Shown here piece after piece: positions 1 through 5,761 of a stretch of DNA of 6,623 nt; within the stretch, counting starts at the first letter, position 1; every line of letters starts with the position of its first letter. This DNA is from Tidjanibacter sp. GTDB lineage: Bacteria > Bacteroidota > Bacteroidia > Bacteroidales > Rikenellaceae. The notes below the pieces were generated by a model. The model did no database searches and was not told the DNA's origin. It saw nothing but the letters and a program-made list of their open reading frames with translations. The DNA lies in NCBI GenBank assembly GCA_017628675.1, contig JAGBYS010000024.1, forward strand, positions 1 through 6,623, given 5' to 3'. Made by a program: the position numbers and the translations under genes.

Positions 1-4
1 GGCT

Positions 5-721
5 ATGCCCCTGCTTGTGGTGTTGCGTGAGCAGAAAGATGCCAGGCTCAAAGGTGGCATTTACCATCGTACACAAATTGACCTTACCTACAACTCCAAC
101 CATATTGAGGGTAGTCGTCTGACACACGACCAGACTCGCTATATCTTTGAAACCAACACAATTGGCATCGAGGGCGAGAGTGTGCGTGTGGATGACATTA
201 TCGAAACCACCAACCACTTTCGTTGCATCGACATCATCATTGACCGAGCAGATGAGCGACTGACCGAGGGGCTCATCAAAGAGCTGCACGCAGTACTCAA
301 AGCGGGCACTTCGGATAGTCGCCGGGATTGGTTTGCGGTGGGCGACTACAAGCGATTGCCCAATGAGGTGGGTGGTAACGACACAACGGCACCCGAAGAT
401 GTAAAGCGTGAGATGAGAGCTCTGCTTGCCGAGTATAACGCCATAAAACAGAAGTCCTTTGATGATATTCTCGACCTTCATCAACGCTTCGAGGCTATCC
501 ACCCATTCCAAGATGGCAATGGCCGTGTGGGTAGGCTCATAATGTTCAAGGAGTGTCTGGCAAATGGCATCGTGCCGTTTATCATAACAGACGACCTTAA
601 AATGTTCTACTACCGAGGCTTGCAACAATGGCCCCACATCAAGGAGTATCTGCGAGATACCTGCCTTACTGCACAAGATAACTACAAAGCCCTGCTCGAT
701 TACTTCAGGGTGAAGTATTAA
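5..721 (+). CDS. Fic family protein (probable AMP-transferase) with N-terminal inhibitory motif
   Basis: Probably transfers AMP from ATP to a hydroxyl group of a target protein in the cytoplasm; the target cannot be read from the sequence. The 238-residue product has a complete Fic signature, HPFQDGNGRVGR at residues 166-177. It supplies the catalytic His166, the metal-binding Asp170, the GNG anion hole and the two arginines. The flap that docks targets is recognisable at about 113-122 (GDYKRLPNEV). An N-terminal SNHIEG at 31-36 fits the (S/T)xxxE(G/N) inhibitory-helix motif, whose glutamate (Glu35) blocks productive ATP binding, so the enzyme is probably self-inhibited (class II, known for the family). 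No C-terminal winged-helix domain is present. The reading frame is open to the left edge of the window, so a slightly earlier start cannot be excluded, but the ATG at 5 leaves a plausible short N-terminus. The 5' part is less GC-rich than pulA by hand count (25/60 at 61-120 against 40/60 at 1741-1800). No antitoxin-like partner gene follows it. Confidence 0.93.
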   Translation: MPLLVVLREQKDARLKGGIYHRTQIDLTYNSNHIEGSRLTHDQTRYIFETNTIGIEGESVRVDDIIETTNHFRCIDIIIDRADERLTEGLIKELHAVLKAGTSDSRRDWFAVGDYKRLPNEVGGNDTTAPEDVKREMRALLAEYNAIKQKSFDDILDLHQRFEAIHPFQDGNGRVGRLIMFKECLANGIVPFIITDDLKMFYYRGLQQWPHIKEYLRDTCLTAQDNYKALLDYFRVKY

Positions 722-751
722 ACATCTGGTCGCCCGTGCTTGCACTAAGGT

Positions 752-947
752 GGGCCTTGTGGCACAAAAGCCCTTGCTCTCGCTTACTTGCGGTAGCCAA
801 TTTTCAACTCTCCCGTCATCTTCAGCCCCTCATTCCGTCTGTTGGTCGGTTAAAATTGGTTGCTCGTCGTGGAAAAGTGTGGCGGTTTGCAAAAAAAATA
901 GTAACTTGCGCTCTGCGCAAGAGTTAGGCACACCACAAGGGCCTTTG
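752..947. repeat. Imperfect inverted repeats flanking a 160-bp segment upstream of pulA
   Basis: CAAAAGCCCTTG at 765-776 is the reverse complement of CAAGGGCCTTTG at 936-947 except for one position. Overlapping it, 753-762 (GGCCTTGTGG) pairs with 933-943 (CCACAAGGGCC) with one bulged G. CTTGCG at 787-792 is also complementary to CGCAAG at 916-921. The first two pairings share bases on the right arm and so exclude each other. In addition, 752-755 and 757-760 can pair locally with 770-773 and 764-767. These matches are seen directly. Whether they are the folded ends of an RNA, the termini of a small non-coding element or chance is not known. Confidence 0.4.
905..921. repeat. Perfect 7-bp hairpin (CTTGCGC-TCT-GCGCAAG)
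   Basis: The two 7-base arms are exact reverse complements around a 3-base loop. On the + strand no T run follows. On the - strand the arm is followed six bases later by the T8 complement of the A run at 891-898, so a weak terminator for leftward transcripts is conceivable, but no leftward gene ends here. It could equally be part of the pulA leader. Confidence 0.45.
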
Positions 948-998
948 GCTCGGCGCAGAATGAAGAGTGAGGAAACAATAATCTCTCAAGAAATATAT

Positions 999-2999
999 AT
1001 GAAAACTATTTTTAAGCTGGCCGCCATTGTTTGCGGCGTATTGACTATGGCTTGCAGTAAAACCCAAACCTCCGTAGGCGACTTCGCGACCTATCCCGAG
1101 TACAAGAAGAACGACCTCGGCCTGACCTACACACCCGAGAAATCGACCCTCCGTCTGTGGGCTCCCTCCGCCGAGAGTGTGACCCTCCGTGTCTATGCCG
1201 AGGGTGTGGGTGGCGAGGCTCTGGAGAGCATCGCTATGAAGAAGAGCGCCAAGGGTACCTGGGTGGCAACTTTGGAGGGCGACCGCAAGGGCCAATTCTA
1301 CACCTATCAGGTGACCACTGAGGGCAAAACCCTCGCTGAGACCCCCGGCGTGTGGAACAAGGCTGTGGGCGTCAATGGCCTAAGGGCCGCCATCATCGAC
1401 CTGGCCGACACCAACCCCGAGGGCTGGGAGAACGATAGGCGTATCGAGGTGGAGAACTTCACCGACATTGTCATCTACGAGATGCACCACCGCGACTTCT
1501 CCATTGCCGACAATAGCGGCATCACCAACAAGGGTAAATTCCTGGCTCTTACCGAGCAGGGCACCCTCACCCCCGATGGGCTCAAGAGTGGTATCGACCA
1601 CCTCAAAGAGCTGGGTATCACCCACGTACACATCCTGCCCTCCTACGACTATGGCTCGATTGACGAGAGCCGTCTGGAGGAGAACAAATACAACTGGGGC
1701 TACGATCCCAAGAACTACAACGCTCCCGAGGGTGGCTACTCGACCGACCCCTTCACCCCCGAGGTGCGTATCCGCGAGATGAAGCAGATGGTGCAGGCGC
1801 TCCACGAGGCCGGCATCGGTGTGATTATGGATGTTGTCTACAACCACACCTTCGTCAATGACGGCTCCAACTTCTCGCTCACCGTTCCCGGCTACTACTA
1901 CCGCCAGGACGAGGATGGCGACTACTCCAACGCCTCGGGCTGCGGCAACGAGACCGCCTCGGAGCGTCCTATGGTGCGCCGCTACATCACCGAGTCGGTG
2001 AAGTATTGGGCCCAGGAGTTCCACATCGACGGCTTCCGCTTCGATCTGATGGCCATCCACGACATCGCGACAATGAACCATCTGCGCAAGGAGCTCGACA
2101 AGATCTCTCCCTCCATCTTTGTCTATGGCGAGGGTTGGATGGCGGGTGGCAGCCCCCTGCCCGGCGAGCTGCAGGCCTCCAAGCACAACGGCAAACAGTT
2201 CCCCCGCATTGCGGTCTTCAGCGACGATGTGCGCGACGGTCTGAGGGGTGAGTGGATGAGTGCCGGTGAGGGTGGCTTTGCAACAGGCAAGGTTACCAAT
2301 CGCCAGAAGGAGAGCATCAAGTTTGGCGTGGTGGGCGCTACGGAGCACCCCCAGGTGGACTACGAGGCTGTGAACTACTCCTCGGCACCCTACGCCAACA
2401 ACCCCACCGAGGTTATCAACTATGTGTCGTGCCACGACGACGAGTGCCTCAGGGACAAGATTGACGCTGTGGCCAAGGATGCAACTCCCGAGCAGCGCAA
2501 GCGTATGGACCTGCTGGCCCAGACGGTGGTTATGACCTCGCAGGGCGTGCCCTTCATCTTCTGTGGTGAGGAGCTCTACCGCACCAAACAGCACATCCGC
2601 AACACCTACAACCAGCCCGATGAGATCAACCGCATTGACTGGAGCCACAAGAAGACCCACGCAGATGTCTTTGCCTACTATAAGGGACTCATCCAGATGC
2701 GCCGTTCGCACCCCGCATTCCGTATGGCCACCACCGAGCAGGTAGCCGCAAACCTCAAGTTCATCGACTCGCCCGAGGGCACCGTTATGTACACCCTCAA
2801 TGGTGAGGCTGTGGGCGACGAGTGGAAAGAGATTCTGGTCATCTACAACGGCAACCGTGGCGGTGTGGATATGGTCTTCCCCCAGGGCGAGTGGATGCTC
2901 GTGTGTGAGGACGGCAGGATGCAGCTCGATGCTCCTCGCAGCTTCACCGGTGGTCCCTTCTATGTCCACGGCACCAGCGCAATCATCGCCTACCGATAG
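999..2999 (+). CDS. pulA: Type I pullulanase, GH13 lipoprotein
   Basis: Hydrolyses alpha-1,6 branch points in pullulan, glycogen- or starch-derived oligosaccharides. The 666-residue product starts with a lipoprotein signal peptide: Lys2 and Lys6, a hydrophobic core, then LTMAC with the probable lipidated Cys19. No acidic export signal follows the cysteine (SKTQTS), so I infer an anchor facing the periplasm rather than the surface. A CBM48-like beta domain covers about 40-125, the GH13 barrel about 155-575, and a beta-sandwich end about 580-666. YNWGYDP at 231-237 is the type I pullulanase signature. The GH13 regions are DVVYNH (278-283), DGFRFD with nucleophile Asp349, YGEGW with acid/base Glu378, and SCHDD with Asp480. 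The frame is open further upstream to 750, but the ATG at 999 is chosen because the signal peptide begins there. A terminator follows 25 bases after the stop. No SusC/SusD genes adjoin it, so it is not in a visible starch-utilisation cluster. Confidence 0.93.
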   Translation: MKTIFKLAAIVCGVLTMACSKTQTSVGDFATYPEYKKNDLGLTYTPEKSTLRLWAPSAESVTLRVYAEGVGGEALESIAMKKSAKGTWVATLEGDRKGQFYTYQVTTEGKTLAETPGVWNKAVGVNGLRAAIIDLADTNPEGWENDRRIEVENFTDIVIYEMHHRDFSIADNSGITNKGKFLALTEQGTLTPDGLKSGIDHLKELGITHVHILPSYDYGSIDESRLEENKYNWGYDPKNYNAPEGGYSTDPFTPEVRIREMKQMVQALHEAGIGVIMDVVYNHTFVNDGSNFSLTVPGYYYRQDEDGDYSNASGCGNETASERPMVRRYITESVKYWAQEFHIDGFRFDLMAIHDIATMNHLRKELDKISPSIFVYGEGWMAGGSPLPGELQASKHNGKQFPRIAVFSDDVRDGLRGEWMSAGEGGFATGKVTNRQKESIKFGVVGATEHPQVDYEAVNYSSAPYANNPTEVINYVSCHDDECLRDKIDAVAKDATPEQRKRMDLLAQTVVMTSQGVPFIFCGEELYRTKQHIRNTYNQPDEINRIDWSHKKTHADVFAYYKGLIQMRRSHPAFRMATTEQVAANLKFIDSPEGTVMYTLNGEAVGDEWKEILVIYNGNRGGVDMVFPQGEWMLVCEDGRMQLDAPRSFTGGPFYVHGTSAIIAYR

Positions 3000-3024
3000 G
3001 GATAAACCAAAAAATAACAACACT

Positions 3025-3062
3025 AAAAGGTGTGCTCCCGAAGTGGGGAGTGCACCTTTTTT
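3025..3062 (+). terminator. Intrinsic terminator of pulA
   Basis: A 15-bp stem (3025-3039 with 3046-3060) closes a 6-base loop, GAAGTG. All pairs are Watson-Crick except two adjacent G-U wobbles (3033/3052 and 3034/3051). The A4 at the left foot and the T6 at 3057-3062 make a classic Rho-independent terminator 25 bases after the pulA stop. It isolates pulA from rnr. Confidence 0.92.
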
Positions 3063-3126
3063 GTGTATCTACCCCTCCCCTCCATACCCCCAACGGCTAT
3101 TTATTAAATCGTTAAATTTGAGCAAG

Positions 3127-3160
3127 GTTGTGGAGTCCAAGAGGGTTTTTCGTACCTTTG
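3127..3160 (+). promoter_or_regulatory. Bacteroidota-type promoter of rnr
   Basis: TACCTTTG at 3153-3160 matches the TAnnTTTG -7 element used by the primary sigma factor of Bacteroides. GTTG at 3127-3130 can serve as the TTTG-like -33 element; the 22-base gap is slightly longer than usual. Transcription would start near 3166 and leave a leader of only about 18 bases before the ATG at 3184. A second perfect TAnnTTTG (TAAATTTG, 3113-3120) lies 40 bases upstream but has no -33 element at a suitable distance. Confidence 0.65.
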
Positions 3161-3183
3161 TGGCGTATTTAAGATTGGAAAGT

Positions 3184-5430
3184 ATGTCAAAGAAAGACAA
3201 AAAACGCAGCACAAGGGGTGCTGCAAAGGGCTCGCACCAGAGAGATCGTGCGGCCATCATTATGCAACTTTTCCGCTCGTTCCCCAGCCGAAAGTTCGCA
3301 CTCAAGACCCTCGCCGCACAGAGTGGCGGAGCCGACAGAGAGGGTCGTTACCAAACCAAAGCTATTGTCTATCAGATGGTTGAAGAGGGCGTTGTGGAGG
3401 CTACGGCCGCATCCACATTCCGCCTCTCTGCTCGCTCTATGCCCACCGTTGAGGGTGTCGTTCAGATGCTCTCCTCGGGCAGCCTCTATGTCATCGTTGA
3501 GGGCGCCGACAAGGATATCTTTGTGGATCGCCGCAACGCCGCACGCGCTCTGGATGGCGACCGTGTGAGGGTGGCAATCACTCGCCGCCGAGCTTCGGGC
3601 GACCCCGAAGGTCAGGTTGTGGAGGTCATTGAGAGGGCCGACAGAAACTTCGTGGGCACAATAGAAAAAACCCGCTCACACGCCTTTGTGAGGGTTGCCT
3701 CGAAGGGTATGCCCGTCGATATCTTCATCGACAAGGGGGTGGATAAGCTCACCGACGGCGACAAGGTCGTTGTGAGGATTGTGGGCTGGGAGCCCGAGAG
3801 CAAGTGCCCCACGGGTCGTGTGGTGAGCATCCTCGGCAAGGAGGGTGACAACACCGCAGAGATGCACGCCATTCTGGCCGAGTATAACCTCCCCTACAAC
3901 TTCCCCAAGGAGGTCGAAGAAGAGGCAAACAAAATATCCGACAAAATCACCGAAGAAGAGTACGCCAAAAGGCGCGATTGCCGCCAGGTGACAACCTTCA
4001 CCATTGACCCCGCCGACGCCAAGGACTTCGACGACGCTGTGTCGCTCAGAGTGTTGGAGAACGGCCACTGGGAGGTGGGTGTCCACATTGCCGATGTGAC
4101 CCACTATGTCCAGGAGGGCACCATCGTTGAGCAGGAGGCCCGCGAGAGGGCCACGAGTGTCTATCTGGTGGACCGCACCATCCCTATGCTCCCCGAGAGG
4201 CTCTCCAATGAGCTCTGCTCGCTGAGGCCCCACGAGGAGAAACTCTGCTTCTCGGCCATCTTCGAGATGGACTCGGAGGCCAATGTTGTGGGCGAGTGGT
4301 TTGGCCGTACGGTCATCCTCTCCGACCGCCGCTTCACCTACGAGGAGGCACAGGCCATAATCGAGGGCGGCGAGGGCGACTTCCGCCAGGAGATTCTGAC
4401 TCTCAACACTTTGGCCCAAAAACTGAGGGCTCGCCGTTTTGAGAGCGGCTCCATCGCTTTCGATAGGGAGGAGGCCAAATTCAAGCTCGACGCGGAGGGC
4501 AAACCTCTGGGAGTCTACTTCAAAGTGCAGAAGGAGGCCAACCAACTGATTGAGGAGTTTATGCTGCTGGCCAACCGTGCCGTATCTACCTTCATCGGCT
4601 CAAAGAAGAACAAACAGGGCAAGGCGAAGACCTTTGTGTATCGTGTGCACGACAAACCCGATGCGGACAAACTCGCGCGCTTTGCCAACTTCATACTCAA
4701 GTTCGGCTACTACTTCGACGCTCGCAAGGGGCGTGAGGTTGCTCGCCAAATGAACTCGCTGATGGGGCAGATTAAGGGCAAGAGCGAGGAGAATGTGGTG
4801 TCGATACTCGCTGTTCGCACTATGCAGAAGGCATACTATTCGACAGAAAATATCGGTCATTACGGCCTTTCGTTCCCCTACTATTCCCACTTCACCTCGC
4901 CCATCCGTCGCTACCCCGATATGATGCTCCACCGCCTCTTGGCCCACTACCTGGAGGGTGGCAACTCGGTTGATAGCGAGGCTGTTGAGGAGCTGTGTGA
5001 GCACTCGAGCGATATGGAGGCAAGGGCTGCCGAGGCCGAGAGGGCGTCGATTAAGTATAAGATGGTGGAGTTTATGAAGGAGCGCGTGGGCGAGGAGTTC
5101 GTCGGCTCCATCAGTGGCGTCACCGAGTGGGGACTCTATGTGGAACTCGCCGACACCCACATCGAGGGTATGGTGGCCCTGCGTGACCTCTCGGACGAGT
5201 TCTATCTCTTCGACGAGGAGGAGTATGCCGCCGTGGGCACCCGCTCGGGCAGGAAGTTTGTGCTGGGCGACAGGGTGCGCATCAGGGTTAAGGGCGCCGA
5301 CCTGAGGCTCAAGCAGCTCGACTTCGAGATGGTGGGCTCCTACGACGCCAAGGGCGAACTCTGGCCCATTGAGCACCGACTGGAGGTGGGTACACCCCGC
5401 CGCCGTGGTTCGAGCACATCTCGCAGGTAA
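3184..5430 (+). CDS. rnr: Ribonuclease R (3'-5' exoribonuclease)
   Basis: Processive, Mg-dependent 3'-5' exoribonuclease of the RNase II/RNB family. It degrades structured RNA, including rRNA and mRNA fragments, in the cytoplasm. The 748-residue product shows the full RNase R layout: a basic start, a winged-helix domain at about 20-80, two cold-shock RNA-binding domains (about 85-150 and 155-215), the RNB catalytic domain (about 262-590), an S1 domain (about 636-715) and a short basic tail (RRRGSSTSRR). The catalytic cluster reads DPADAKDFDD with Asp275, Asp281, Asp283 and Asp284, equivalent to Asp272, 278, 280 and 281 of the E. coli enzyme. The family signature HYGLSFPYYSHFTSPIRRYP is at 559-578. 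It is shorter than E. coli RNase R (813 residues), mostly in the C-terminal basic tail. The ATG at 3184 is chosen because it follows the promoter directly; the open frame back to 2800 lies in pulA and the terminator. GGAAAG just before the ATG is too close to act as a normal ribosome binding site. Its own promoter and terminators suggest a single-gene transcript. Confidence 0.96.
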   Translation: MSKKDKKRSTRGAAKGSHQRDRAAIIMQLFRSFPSRKFALKTLAAQSGGADREGRYQTKAIVYQMVEEGVVEATAASTFRLSARSMPTVEGVVQMLSSGSLYVIVEGADKDIFVDRRNAARALDGDRVRVAITRRRASGDPEGQVVEVIERADRNFVGTIEKTRSHAFVRVASKGMPVDIFIDKGVDKLTDGDKVVVRIVGWEPESKCPTGRVVSILGKEGDNTAEMHAILAEYNLPYNFPKEVEEEANKISDKITEEEYAKRRDCRQVTTFTIDPADAKDFDDAVSLRVLENGHWEVGVHIADVTHYVQEGTIVEQEARERATSVYLVDRTIPMLPERLSNELCSLRPHEEKLCFSAIFEMDSEANVVGEWFGRTVILSDRRFTYEEAQAIIEGGEGDFRQEILTLNTLAQKLRARRFESGSIAFDREEAKFKLDAEGKPLGVYFKVQKEANQLIEEFMLLANRAVSTFIGSKKNKQGKAKTFVYRVHDKPDADKLARFANFILKFGYYFDARKGREVARQMNSLMGQIKGKSEENVVSILAVRTMQKAYYSTENIGHYGLSFPYYSHFTSPIRRYPDMMLHRLLAHYLEGGNSVDSEAVEELCEHSSDMEARAAEAERASIKYKMVEFMKERVGEEFVGSISGVTEWGLYVELADTHIEGMVALRDLSDEFYLFDEEEYAAVGTRSGRKFVLGDRVRIRVKGADLRLKQLDFEMVGSYDAKGELWPIEHRLEVGTPRRRGSSTSRR

Positions 5431-5448
5431 ATTTTGCACCAAATCTCG

Positions 5449-5496
5449 AAGGGGGCTTCCTCATTTGCGCCAAGCAAACTGCGGAGCCACCTTTTT
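5449..5496 (+). terminator. Probable intrinsic terminator of rnr
   Basis: It begins 18 bases after the rnr stop. Going inward, AAGG (5449-5452) pairs with CCTT (5490-5493), GGCT (5454-5457) with AGCC (5485-5488), CC (5459-5460) with GG (5483-5484), and TTTGC (5464-5468) with GCAAA (5474-5478) around the loop GCCAA. There is one G-A mismatch, one bulged T and a small internal loop. A T5 run (5492-5496) and then ATTTG follow. The stem is imperfect, so this may be a weak terminator backed up by the one at 5697-5739. Confidence 0.6.
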
Positions 5497-5541
5497 ATTT
5501 GTCAAAATATCCCATCCATAAAACGCGCTATTTTGTTGTTT

Positions 5542-5586
5542 AGGGGTTCCAGGGGTTCCAAGGATACCAAGGGTTCCAGGGGGGCA
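5542..5586. repeat. 9-bp tandem repeat, four copies plus a decayed fifth
   Basis: The copies are AGGGGTTCC (5542-5550), AGGGGTTCC (5551-5559), AAGGATACC (5560-5568) and AAGGGTTCC (5569-5577), followed by AGGGGGGCA (5578-5586), which keeps only the start of the unit. The first two copies are identical and the others differ by one to three bases. The unit is GC-rich and non-coding. Such an array can change copy number by slippage. It lies between convergent genes and covers no obvious promoter. Confidence 0.85.
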
Positions 5587-5598
5587 CATTTGTGCCCC
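5581..5598. repeat. GC-rich 7-bp hairpin after the tandem repeat
   Basis: GGGGCAC (5581-5587) and GTGCCCC (5592-5598) are perfect reverse complements around ATTT. No T run follows directly on either side, so it is not a standard terminator. It could pause transcription or block 3' exonucleases. Confidence 0.6.
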
Positions 5599-5655
5599 AT
5601 TCCTCCCATCTCTCCATTTTGCACTTTCGGCCCTTTTGGCCTTTTTCGCCCTCTC

Positions 5656-5696
5656 TAGACTTAAGTCGGTTAGACTTTAGACCTTCGACTTTAGAC
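5656..5696. repeat. Three GACTTTAGAC-like repeats at a 14-15 base period
   Basis: GACTTTAGAC occurs exactly at 5673-5682 and 5687-5696. A related copy, GACTTAAGTC (5658-5667), is itself a perfect 10-bp palindrome. The starts are 15 and 14 bases apart. The group ends against the A run of the bidirectional terminator. Its function is unknown; a decayed simple repeat is the plainest reading. Confidence 0.7.
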
Positions 5697-5739
5697 AAAA
5701 AACTCACGGGTATTAAAAATGATACCCGTGAGTTTTTTT
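5697..5739. terminator. Strong bidirectional terminator between convergent genes
   Basis: ACTCACGGGTAT (5702-5713) pairs perfectly with ATACCCGTGAGT (5722-5733) around the 8-base loop TAAAAATG. The stem is flanked by A6 at 5697-5702 and T7 at 5733-5739, so it works on both strands. It would stop rightward read-through from rnr and end the leftward glycosyltransferase transcript 23 bases after that gene's stop codon. Confidence 0.93.
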
Positions 5740-5761
5740 AGGTTGAAGTCAGAGGGCCGTT

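Larger units (their letters stand above)
722..998. other. Spacer between the Fic gene and pulA, no convincing gene
   Basis: These 277 bases separate the Fic stop codon from the pullulanase start. Open frames cross them on both strands, but none resembles a known protein, and the pulA frame is only incidentally open back to 750. The stretch holds a perfect 7-bp hairpin (905-921), a local hairpin (752-773), several segments that pair at long range (752-776 with 933-947) and an A8 run (891-898). I found no good TTTG/TAnnTTTG promoter pair here, although pulA probably has its own promoter or leader in this stretch. No clear Rho-independent terminator follows the Fic gene, because its nearest hairpin lacks a T run. 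Confidence 0.6.
5431..5761. other. Spacer between convergent rnr and glycosyltransferase genes, rich in repeats and hairpins
   Basis: No credible gene lies in these 331 bases. A 74-codon frame at 5434-5658 begins with TTG and encodes low-complexity sequence made by the repeats. In order, the spacer holds a terminator-like hairpin, a 7-bp inverted repeat (CAAAATA 5503-5509, TATTTTG 5529-5535), a 9-bp tandem repeat, a GC-rich hairpin, a pyrimidine-rich stretch (about 5599-5656), a group of GACTTTAGAC-like repeats and a strong bidirectional terminator. Confidence 0.75.

Noticed and set aside
752..773. Terminator for the Fic gene
   Set aside because: The local hairpin has short arms with an internal loop, and no T run follows it.
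750..998. An N-terminal extension of the pullulanase starting at 750, or an overlapping small protein at 736-927
   Set aside because: The ATG at 999 begins a proper lipoprotein signal peptide. The upstream frame has no protein-like character and covers inverted repeats; the 736-927 frame has no recognisable features.
1380..3023. A 547-codon open frame on the - strand opposite pulA
   Set aside because: The + strand has clear pullulanase domains in order. The antisense product is a low-complexity V/G/H/L-rich sequence with no recognisable domain, as expected from the mirror of GC-rich codons.
3676..5442. Long open frames on the - strand opposite rnr (3676-4545 and 4600-5442)
   Set aside because: They are mirrors of rnr codon use, with no domain, and rnr is certain on the + strand.
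5542..5586. Possible CRISPR array
   Set aside because: The repeat unit is only 9 bases, with no spacers and no cas genes.
5434..5658. A 74-codon frame after rnr
   Set aside because: It starts with TTG, runs through a terminator-like hairpin and the 9-bp array (which yields an RGS-like repeat), and is low complexity.
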